From positions 2,188,521-2,252,520 of the forward strand of contig NZ_CP082286.1 in assembly GCF_019880245.1 (NCBI RefSeq): 64,000 bases of DNA. The letters run 5' to 3'. The notes beneath the pieces were generated by a model. The model saw only the letters and a list, made by a program, of their open reading frames with translations, was not told where the DNA came from and searched no databases. Numbering within the stretch: the first letter of the stretch is position 1; the number at the start of each line of letters is the position of its first letter. Below are positions 57,602-64,000 of this stretch, one piece after another. The stretch comes from Halobaculum roseum. Its GTDB lineage: Archaea; Halobacteriota; Halobacteria; Halobacteriales; Haloferacaceae. Position numbers and translations under genes: made by a program.

Positions 57602-59554
57602 TCAGATCTCAGTGAGGATTGGGTAGGTGTCTTCGACTGCCGCAGCGTCCTCGGGCAGCAGTGCGGCAACGAGGTAGTCGGGGTATGACTCGAAGTGCGA
57701 GATCAGTCGGGCGATACGGTTGGAGTCGATGGCTTCCAGTGAGTCCAAGAGCATGAACGGCACCTCCTCGTGTACGTCGTGAACGAGGTAACCCGCGAGT
57801 GCGAATACCAATCCGGTTACCTCGCGCTCACTCTCGCTGAGATGGCCGAGCTGGTCCTCGTAGGCCGCGCCGTCCTCGGATTCACGGACGATGTGGAGGG
57901 TGAATTCGTCCTTGGATACCTTTCGACGGCCTTCTTTCACCTCGGTCTCGGTACGCTCGATCCAGATGCGCGCGAGATTGTCGTACTCCAGCGCCGACAG
58001 TACCGTGTCCATATGGTCGTTGAATGCTTCGACCGCCTCCGCTTCGATCTGGTCGATGCGCGTTCGCATGTCCGTCAGCTCCGACGCGAGCGCCTCGCGT
58101 CGCTCCCGCAACTCCGCACGCCGGTCCAGCTCTGCTTCTATCGCTTCGATCTCCTCCGTGAGGTCCTCGCGCTCACGCTCCAGGCGGTTCAGGTCGACTT
58201 CTAACTGGTTGGCCTCCTTGTGCAATGCGAGCACGGTCTCGTCGTGCTGTGTCTGCAGCGTCTCGATCTCATCCTCGACCGCCGAGATGCGGTCCTCGAG
58301 CGTCGCCCGACGGTCCTCCAGTTCATCGATACGGTCCTCGCGCGACTCGATCTTGGACTCTGTCTCGCGAAGTCGACGCTTCACCTGCTCGCGCTGGCGC
58401 TGCTGCTCCTCGAACGTCTTGCGCTCCGCTTCGAGGTCGTCGATTCGGTCCTCGATGTCGTTGCTCGCCTGAAGCTTCGATTTCCGGCGGTCCCGGAGCC
58501 GCTCGAGTGTCTCTTCGATGTGCTCGCGGTCGGCCTCCCGCCCGCACGTCCAGCAGACAACCGACATCGAGTCCTCGACGAGCTTGTCGGTGACGTCCCC
58601 CGACTCGTCGTTCGACGCCGACGCCCCGACGGCGTCGAGGTCGCCGGCCCTCTCTAGGTTATCCTCGTTGAACTGGATGATGCGCTGGAGCGTGTTCAGC
58701 TCGGATTGAAGTGATTGTTTCTCCGCCCGTAGGTCATCGATCTGGGCGTCGATCTCCTCGATCTCGCCGGCTGGCGCATTGGGAAGGTCCGCTTCGTCGT
58801 CGGCGAGGTCATCACGGCGGGCGTTCAGGGAGTCTAGGCTCTCGCGCTGTGCCCGAATCTCCTGACGGACGCTCTCCAGTTCCGAGCGGATGTCGCCGAG
58901 CTCGGACATCTTCTCCTCGACTGCGCGCTTGTCCTCACGGGTCTCGTCCACGGACGCTTCCGCGTCCGCCAGCTCCTCGCGTTTCGCCGCCAGTTCTGCC
59001 TCCGTCTCTTCGATCTGTTCGGTGAGGTCCGCGCGTTTGCTCTGCAGTTCGGGGAGTTGCTGTTCGAGCGTCGAGAGTTCCTCAAGTTCCTCGTCGAGCC
59101 GGGCCCTCTCGTCCTCGAGGGACTCGATCTCGCGCTGGATGGAGGCCGTGTCGACGGGCCGCATGATTATCTCGCGGAGGTCCTGTTCGGTCAGGACGGC
59201 AGTTCGGGTCTCGTTGGTCGCGAGCAGGAACGCGAACAGGTCCGCGAGCTCCGGGTCGTCGAGGTACGGGTCGCCGTACATGTTGACGGTGCCGTTCGAC
59301 CGCGTGAGTCGTCGGGTGTACGTCTCGCTGCCGACCTCCAGTTCGATATGGCCTTCATCGGCGTCGCTCTTGAGGGAGACATCGTCGCTCCCGAGCGCGC
59401 CCATGATGGCGCGAAGAAGGGACGTCCGGTTCGTAGCGTTTCGCCCCGAAAGGGCGTTCACGCCAGGTTCGAACGTCACCGTCGTCTCGTCGATACCGCC
59501 GACGTTCTCGACGGATAGACGGACTGGTTGGTCTAGAGTCGTGGAATCGTTCAT
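57602..59554 (-). CDS. Archaea-specific SMC-related (Sph-type) ATPase
   Basis: 650 residues with Rad50/SMC-like layout. Walker A is ALSGRNATNRTSLLRAIMGA (G-x-N-x-T-N-R-T-S, typical of the archaea-specific group), followed by two long coiled-coil arms, a CxxC hook (MSVVCWTCGREADREHIEET, ~residue 335), the signature-like LGHLSESEREVTGLVFALAG, and Walker B FMLLDSLEAIDSNRI (~600). The usual Glu after Walker B Asp is replaced by Ser in LLDS. The gene follows rdfA on the same strand; in Haloferax rdfA also neighbours a Sph-type gene (recalled). It may organise DNA or membrane during shape change. Confidence 0.9.
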   Translation of the reverse strand: MNDSTTLDQPVRLSVENVGGIDETTVTFEPGVNALSGRNATNRTSLLRAIMGALGSDDVSLKSDADEGHIELEVGSETYTRRLTRSNGTVNMYGDPYLDDPELADLFAFLLATNETRTAVLTEQDLREIIMRPVDTASIQREIESLEDERARLDEELEELSTLEQQLPELQSKRADLTEQIEETEAELAAKREELADAEASVDETREDKRAVEEKMSELGDIRSELESVRQEIRAQRESLDSLNARRDDLADDEADLPNAPAGEIEEIDAQIDDLRAEKQSLQSELNTLQRIIQFNEDNLERAGDLDAVGASASNDESGDVTDKLVEDSMSVVCWTCGREADREHIEETLERLRDRRKSKLQASNDIEDRIDDLEAERKTFEEQQRQREQVKRRLRETESKIESREDRIDELEDRRATLEDRISAVEDEIETLQTQHDETVLALHKEANQLEVDLNRLEREREDLTEEIEAIEAELDRRAELRERREALASELTDMRTRIDQIEAEAVEAFNDHMDTVLSALEYDNLARIWIERTETEVKEGRRKVSKDEFTLHIVRESEDGAAYEDQLGHLSESEREVTGLVFALAGYLVHDVHEEVPFMLLDSLEAIDSNRIARLISHFESYPDYLVAALLPEDAAAVEDTYPILTEI

Positions 59555-59579
59555 ACTCCAGGGCAACGCCCGTTCACGC

Positions 59580-59588
59580 CTAAAGTGT
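59580..59588 (-). promoter_or_regulatory. Possible TATA box of the SMC-like gene
   Basis: Minus strand CACTTTAGG centred about 29 bases before the ATG at 59554. It suggests that the SMC-like gene can be transcribed separately from rdfA, whose end is 148 bases upstream. Confidence 0.4.
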
Positions 59589-59702
59589 TCGTACTGTTGC
59601 GGCGGGTGCGAGTGACGGCACGCGTCTCAACCGCGTCGCTCAACGAGTGACCAGTGGGGGTTCGCCGAGGTGAGGCAGGCCGTGGGGGGACCGGGGCGGT
59701 GG

Positions 59703-60314
59703 TCAGTTCTCGGTCGCGCACTGGCAGCCGTCGCGCTCGATGAACGTGGTCACGTCGTAGCTGCGCCCGCAGTTCTCACAGAGCACCTGGATGTCGTTGA
59801 GGATGCTGAACTGGCCGACGTCGAGGATGTCGTTGTTCGCGAGGGATTCGATTGTCTGTTCGGCGACGGCCGTGGTACGGCCGCGGAGTCGTTGGACCGT
59901 GTCGACGGCCGAGGCCTTCCGGTCTTCGGGGGTTTGTTCGGGGCGTTCGAGCTCGCGGTGGTTCTTGAGGTACCGGTGGATGGTCTGGTGAGAGACGAAG
60001 TCGTCGGTGACCGCGTCGACGTCGACGCCGTGTTGTTCGAGTCGCGATCGGACGAGGGCAGCGTCGCCCGTGTCGTCGTCGGTGAGCCGGCGGTATAGTT
60101 GGTCGACGGTGCCGGTGAACGTGAAGGCGTCACTTCGGTCGACAGCCGCCTCCAGCACGCGCTTGTTGAACAGGGTCGCGAGGTCGCGGGTGCTCGATTG
60201 CTCGCCATCGACGCCCAGCCAGCGCGCCTCGAGTTCGGCTCCGAGGTCATCGAGGCCGTACGCCTGGGCGACGCGGTCGACCTTGTTTGAAGGCGTCGTG
60301 CGCTCTCCGGTCAT
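59703..60314 (-). CDS. rdfA: RdfA, rod-determining factor
   Basis: 203 residues matching the haloarchaeal RdfA family as I recall it: SNKVDRVAQAYGLDDLGAEL, EARWLGVDGEQSSTRDLATL, FNKRVLEAAVDRSDAFTF, LTDDDTGDAALVRSRLEQHG, VDVDAVTDDFVSHQTIHRYL, and a C-terminal zinc-binding CENCGRSYDVTTFIERDGCQC. In Haloferax volcanii RdfA is required for the rod shape and counteracts a disk-determining factor. It lies directly upstream of the Sph-type gene. A TATA box 27 bases before the ATG supports the start. The disk-determining partner gene is not recognised in the window. Confidence 0.88.
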   Translation of the reverse strand: MTGERTTPSNKVDRVAQAYGLDDLGAELEARWLGVDGEQSSTRDLATLFNKRVLEAAVDRSDAFTFTGTVDQLYRRLTDDDTGDAALVRSRLEQHGVDVDAVTDDFVSHQTIHRYLKNHRELERPEQTPEDRKASAVDTVQRLRGRTTAVAEQTIESLANNDILDVGQFSILNDIQVLCENCGRSYDVTTFIERDGCQCATEN

Positions 60315-60337
60315 AGGTGAGAGTCTCGCCGCCGAAA

Positions 60338-60346
60338 GTTATAGCT
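60338..60346 (-). promoter_or_regulatory. TATA box of rdfA
   Basis: Minus strand CTATAACTT is centred about 27 bases before the ATG at 60314. Confidence 0.65.
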
Positions 60347-60657
60347 GTGCACTGGCGGGCATCGAGGCACATCGACGGTTCCGGGTTCATCGGAGGTGGA
60401 GCGAGCGCGTGGATACCTCCACGTCAACATCTGTGTTACAATTATAGAATCGTAACGCAAGGGTGGTTCGGTGTCGTTCTGCCTCGGTGGCGGCGTTCAC
60501 GCTCAGTGAATACCTCCGATGACGTGGCCGGAACGTCGACGCAGTCTCGGGGTCGAGGGAGTTGGACTGCATGGTTTCGGCGGGTCTGTGCAACGGTTTG
60601 AAGGCAATGTGTGGCGGCTGGGTCGCCTTCGCGTACACCATCGGTGAACGAGGTTGG
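60347..60657. other. Intergenic stretch between the rdfA promoter and the IclR gene
   Basis: About 310 bases without a supported gene; short open frames in both directions lack motifs. It receives the 3' end of the IclR gene, and no strong terminator hairpin is visible. A long 5' upstream region for rdfA would be one use. Confidence 0.4.
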
Positions 60658-61425
60658 TCAACTGTGGGTGAGCTGGAGTGAGAGTTCGCTCGCGGCGCGC
60701 TGGACGGCCTGAGCGTACTCGTCATCGAGGTTGTCGACGGCCGGCGAGCCGGTGGGAACGGAGATGCTGATGGCGCCGACGTCGCCGGTCACGTCGTCAC
60801 GAATCGCAGCGCTCACCGCTTGGATGCCCGTCTCTCGCTCCCCTTGGTTTCGAGCATAGCCCCTAGAGCGGATGGCTTCGAGCTCGTCGTGGAGGGCGTC
60901 CGGTTCGGTGATGGTGTGGGGTGTCTCCGCGGGGAGGCCGGTGATCTCGACGTAGTTCTGAACGAATTCGTCGTCTGAGGCGGCGAGCATCGCTTTTCCG
61001 GCGCCGTTCGAATGCAGATTGAACCGAGCACCCATCGAAAGCGAGGCCTTGAGATTGTAGCGGTCGTTCGACCGGAAGAGGAAGACCCCCCGGTCCTCGT
61101 CTCTGATGGAGAGCAGCGCCATCTCACCGACGTCGGCGACAAGTTCCTCGATCTTGGGGCGGCCGTACTTGTAGATACGACAGCGGTCTCGGACGACGCC
61201 GCCGTGTTCGAGGAGTTTGAACCCGACGCGGTACTGGCCGTCGCACTGACGGACGTAGCCGAGATCGACGAGCGTCCGGAGGTGTTTATGGACGGTACTT
61301 TTGGGAATCCCGAGGGCAGTGGCGAGTTCGGAGACGCCACACGCCTCCTGGTCTTGGAGTTCTTGGAGGACCTCATACGAGCGTTCGACAGATCCGATCG
61401 TTCGCTGCGACCCGTTGTTTGCCAT
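60658..61425 (-). CDS. IclR-family transcriptional regulator
   Basis: 255 residues. The winged HTH (~10-70) shows SVERSYEVLQELQDQEACGV, SELATALGIPKSTVHKHLRT and LVDLGYVRQCDGQYRVGFKL; the effector domain follows with ARFNLHSNGAGKAMLAA, IRSRGYARNQGERETGIQAV and AAIRDDVTGDVGAISISVPT. IclR proteins sense small carboxylic or amide metabolites. It is divergent from the hyuAB-type genes and probably controls them. Weak TATA-like CTATTAG (minus strand) lies about 28 bases upstream. Confidence 0.92.
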   Translation of the reverse strand: MANNGSQRTIGSVERSYEVLQELQDQEACGVSELATALGIPKSTVHKHLRTLVDLGYVRQCDGQYRVGFKLLEHGGVVRDRCRIYKYGRPKIEELVADVGEMALLSIRDEDRGVFLFRSNDRYNLKASLSMGARFNLHSNGAGKAMLAASDDEFVQNYVEITGLPAETPHTITEPDALHDELEAIRSRGYARNQGERETGIQAVSAAIRDDVTGDVGAISISVPTGSPAVDNLDDEYAQAVQRAASELSLQLTHS

Positions 61426-61455
61426 GTCAGGGAGTGTGGAGTCTTAGCACTAATA

Positions 61456-61472
61456 GTTCACTCCTGATGAAC
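61456..61472. promoter_or_regulatory. Possible IclR operator
   Basis: GTTCA-N7-TGAAC, an inverted repeat with 5-bp arms just upstream of the IclR gene's TATA-like site. Position fits autoregulation. The arms are short and chance occurrence is possible. Confidence 0.3.
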
Positions 61473-61678
61473 GGCCGATCCTTGCAGACGACTCGGTCCA
61501 GTACCACACAGAAGCAAGCAAACAACCAAAGATTGGAAGTACTTCTATCAGCTCGTATTATTATATCCTCTTATCCTGTGCGATAGTTTGTTTCTCTTCT
61601 GACGCCATGAGTGGCCGGACGTACTGGATTCTGGACTTTCGAGCCGTGGAACGACTGTTCTAAGAATCCTACACAAAC

Positions 61679-61685
61679 TTTATGA
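61679..61685 (+). promoter_or_regulatory. TATA box of the hyuA-type gene
   Basis: TTTATGA centred 30 bases before the ATG at 61712, consistent with a leaderless or nearly leaderless transcript for the hyuAB-type operon. Confidence 0.5.
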
Positions 61686-61711
61686 TGTGTTAGTAAGGAT
61701 GAGCGCATGGT

Positions 61712-63805
61712 ATGCCTTACCAAATCGGTACAGACATCGGTGGGACTCACACCGACACCGTCGTCCTCTCGTCGGACGGGGAGCGCTACCTCGCCAAGGC
61801 GCCATCGACGCCCGACGACTTCAGCGTCGGCGTCATTGAGAGTCTCAAGGTCGCAGCCGACGAGATCGGCATCACGCTGGACGAACTCGTCGACAACACG
61901 GAACGGTTCATCAACGCGTCCACAGTTGCCACGAACACCATCGCCGAGCTCCAGGGCGCAAAGACCGGGCTCATCACGACCAAGGGGTTCGAGGACACGC
62001 TCCGCATCGCGCGGTCGCCGCGCAAGATACGCGAGTATGACCCGCACAAGCAGACCGGCGTCCCGGAAGTCGTCGACCGCGAATGCATCGAAGGCCTCGC
62101 GGAGCGAATGGACTACGACGGGAACGTCGTCGTCTCGCTTGACCGCGACGAGGCAGAAGCAGCCGTCGACCGACTCGTAGACAAGGACGTCGACACCATC
62201 GCCGTCTCGTTCCTCTGGTCATTCGAGAACGACGCCCACGAGAAGATCATCGGGGAGATCATCGAGGAGAAGTACCCCGAGATGCACTACTCGCTCTCCC
62301 ATGAGATCTTCCCAGTCATCCGCGAATACGAACGCACGGTCACGACCGTGTTCAACTCCTACGCGGGCCCGAGCGTCGTCAAGTATGTCGAGAACCTCAG
62401 CGAGCGCCTCGAGAACCACGGGCTCGACTCCAAACCGCTCATCATGCACTCTGAGGGCGGCTACAGTACGCCTGAGGAAGCCAAGGAAAACCCGGTGACG
62501 CTCGTCAACTCCGGGCCCGCCGCGGGCGTGACCGGCGCGAACGAACTCGGGAAGCAACTCGGCGTCAAGAACATCCTCACCGCCGACATGGGGGGCACAA
62601 GCTTCGACACCTCCATGATCTACGACAATGAGATCCAGATGCGGAATCGCGCGAAGATCGGTGACTTCGACACCGGTCTGGACATCGTCGACGTCGAAGC
62701 CATTGGGAGCGGTGGCGGCTCCATCGGCTGGATCGACGATCGTGGCCAACCACAGGTCGGGCCCGAATCCGCCGGCGCCGACCCTGGGCCGGCCTGCTAT
62801 GGCAAGGGTGGTACTGAACCGACGATCACGGACGCCGCGCTCACGCTCGGCTACCTGAATCCCGACTACTTCCTCGCCGGCCGCGACTCGCTCGACGAGG
62901 ACGCAGCCCTCGAAGCCATCGAAACGCACCTCGCAGACCCCCTCGGGTACGACACCACCGAAGCGGCGTCGGCAATGATGAACCTCGCCATCGCGAAGAT
63001 GAGCAACGCCGCACGCGCTGTCTCCGTGGAGCGAGGGTACGATCCCCGCGAGTTCGCCATGCTCGCGTACGGCGGAACGAGCCCGCTGTTCGCACCGATG
63101 ATCTGTGGCGACATGAACATCGACCACATCATTATCCCCGACGAAGCCGCGAGCTTCTCCGCACGTGGCCTGCTGTCGGCGGATCATAAGCGGAGCTACT
63201 TCCGCACCCACCACACCGTTCTCGACGAAGACTCCGTCGTCGATATCTCGGGGATCTACGAGGACATGGAGGCCAAGGCGCGTAAGGACTTCGAGGACGA
63301 GGGCGTAGAGACCGAGAATCTCATCATGAACCGCCGGCTCGACCTCCGGTTCTCCGGACAGGCCGAAGAGTACCCCCTGAACGTCGAACAGCGCGGGTTC
63401 GAACCCGAGGACGCGAGCCGCATCGAGGAGCGGTTCATCGAGGATTACGAACGCCGGTACGGGTCCGGGACCGCCTGGATCGAATCCGACGTCGAGATCC
63501 AGAATCTCCGGGTCGAAGCGACGGCGCCGGTCCCGACACTCGAGACCTCTGGCGACGACGGCGTTCGCGCCGACGGCGGCGCCGACCCGGCGGACGCACT
63601 CAAACACCACCGCGAGGTCTACGTCCTGGAGGAAGACGGGTACCGTGAGCTCCCGATCTACGACGGGCGAGCGCTCTCGGCGGGCTTCGAACTCGACGAG
63701 CCCGCGATCATCGAACGTCCGTACACGACCGTGTACGTGCCGCCGGGCGCGTCTCTCTCGGTCGACGAGCACGAACACACGCACGTCCATCTCGGAGCGA
63801 ACTGA
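61712..63805 (+). CDS. hyuA: Hydantoinase/oxoprolinase (HyuA)-type or acetone-carboxylase beta-type subunit
   Basis: 697 residues. Actin-like ATPase motifs: QIGTDIGGTHTDTVVLSSDG (phosphate 1), NASTVATNTIAELQGAKTGL, VTTVFNSYAGPSVVKYVENL, MHSEGGYSTPEEA, NSGPAAGVTGANELGK, ILTADMGGTSFDTSMI (phosphate 2) and AIGSGGGSIGWID. The C-terminal region ends with a His-rich tail (EHEHTHVHLG), unusual and possibly metal-binding. With the B subunit it performs ATP-dependent ring opening of hydantoins or 5-oxoproline, or carboxylation of ketones. Substrate type cannot be settled here. Confidence 0.9.
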   Translation: MPYQIGTDIGGTHTDTVVLSSDGERYLAKAPSTPDDFSVGVIESLKVAADEIGITLDELVDNTERFINASTVATNTIAELQGAKTGLITTKGFEDTLRIARSPRKIREYDPHKQTGVPEVVDRECIEGLAERMDYDGNVVVSLDRDEAEAAVDRLVDKDVDTIAVSFLWSFENDAHEKIIGEIIEEKYPEMHYSLSHEIFPVIREYERTVTTVFNSYAGPSVVKYVENLSERLENHGLDSKPLIMHSEGGYSTPEEAKENPVTLVNSGPAAGVTGANELGKQLGVKNILTADMGGTSFDTSMIYDNEIQMRNRAKIGDFDTGLDIVDVEAIGSGGGSIGWIDDRGQPQVGPESAGADPGPACYGKGGTEPTITDAALTLGYLNPDYFLAGRDSLDEDAALEAIETHLADPLGYDTTEAASAMMNLAIAKMSNAARAVSVERGYDPREFAMLAYGGTSPLFAPMICGDMNIDHIIIPDEAASFSARGLLSADHKRSYFRTHHTVLDEDSVVDISGIYEDMEAKARKDFEDEGVETENLIMNRRLDLRFSGQAEEYPLNVEQRGFEPEDASRIEERFIEDYERRYGSGTAWIESDVEIQNLRVEATAPVPTLETSGDDGVRADGGADPADALKHHREVYVLEEDGYRELPIYDGRALSAGFELDEPAIIERPYTTVYVPPGASLSVDEHEHTHVHLGAN

Positions 63806-63827
63806 AATCGAACACTGATACCAACAC

Positions 63828-64000
63828 ATGAGCCTCAAATCCACAGATGAACCGTCCGTCGAGGACGTCATGAACAACGACGAGCGGAAACGACTAGCCA
63901 GAGCGTGGGTCGACAGCGGCGACTTCGACCAGGTGACCGCGGAAGTCACCCAGATGCGCAACACGAACATTACGCACGAGATGGGTGAGACCCTCAAGCA
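63828..64000 (+). CDS. hyuB: HyuB/acetone-carboxylase alpha-type subunit (partial, 5' end)
   Basis: 57 codons are inside the window, starting with ATG 22 bases after hyuA: MSLKSTDEPSVEDVMNNDER, KRLARAWVDSGDFDQVTAEV, TQMRNTNITHEMGETLK. No catalytic motif has been reached. The call rests on gene order (B-type subunit follows A-type) and on the ITHEMGETL segment, which resembles the opening of acetone-carboxylase alpha/hydantoinase B proteins. The rest lies beyond the window edge. Confidence 0.65.
   Translation, partial: MSLKSTDEPSVEDVMNNDERKRLARAWVDSGDFDQVTAEVTQMRNTNITHEMGETLK

Noticed and set aside
1-64000. tRNA and rRNA genes
   Set aside because: I saw no acceptor/T-arm pattern (GGTTCRAATC-type) with matching stems, and no rRNA-like sequence; a covariance-model scan would be decisive.

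Overview
The window is chromosomal or large-replicon DNA from a halophilic archaeon (class Halobacteria). The evidence is high GC with strong GC3 bias, very acidic proteins, leaderless genes with a TATA box about 27 bases before the start codon, twin-arginine/lipobox secreted proteins, and several families known almost only from haloarchaea (HalOD1, RdfA, the archaea-specific SMC-like protein, a protein of the DUF7558 type). The genus cannot be fixed from the sequence alone.

Layout. 0-3 kb: an acyl-CoA module (class III CoA-transferase, thiolase-like protein, DUF35 OB-fold protein) translated as overlapping genes behind an ACCG-N2-CGGT palindrome. 3-6.5 kb: membrane proteins, two DUF2249 paralogues and a sirtuin. 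6.5-7.6 kb: a gene-poor stretch. 7.6-16.2 kb: a potassium and amino-acid transport island (Lrp/RCK_C regulator, zinc-ribbon proteins, UspA, APC permease fused to two Usp domains, TrkA, TrkH, two small membrane proteins). Its last gene is split by an intact IS1595-type element; removing the element and one target duplication restores the reading frame. 16.4-19.6 kb: an orphan tungstate-type binding protein, a gene remnant, and a large FokI-like nuclease with no methylase beside it. 19.6-25.7 kb: a TRAM protein and a plasmid-like block (1158-residue HerA/VirB4-type ATPase, two small genes, DUF429 protein).

25.9-33 kb: accessory DNA bracketed by two PQQ-propeller lipoprotein paralogues that share an upstream motif at identical spacing. 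Between them lie small genes on both strands separated by five same-orientation copies of a 66-67-bp repeat, a layout that recalls a gene-cassette array. 33-35.5 kb: a hairpin-rich intergenic region, an OB-fold protein gene and a complete IS6-type element with an 8-bp target duplication. 35.5-37.4 kb: an HTH regulator behind a 26-bp palindrome, a HExxH metallopeptidase, and a convergent small protein, which together form a candidate regulatory or conflict module.

38.4-51.7 kb: a Lrp-type regulator followed upstream by one tightly packed 13-gene operon (DppABCDF-type uptake system, a Cys-rich protein, DUF917, DUF1177, AroM, M29-like aminopeptidase, nitroreductase, Asp/Glu/hydantoin racemase, aspartoacylase-like deacylase). 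It probably takes up and breaks down a peptide-, amide- or hydantoin-like compound whose identity is unknown. 52-57.6 kb: a secreted metallo-beta-lactamase/lamin-tail protein with DUF3006, a PD-(D/E)XK protein, and two decayed genes (TFB-like and histidine-kinase-like). 57.6-60.3 kb: the SMC-like protein and RdfA, a cell-shape-associated pair. 60.7-64 kb: an IclR regulator divergent from hydantoinase/acetone-carboxylase-type subunits A and B, the second cut by the window edge.
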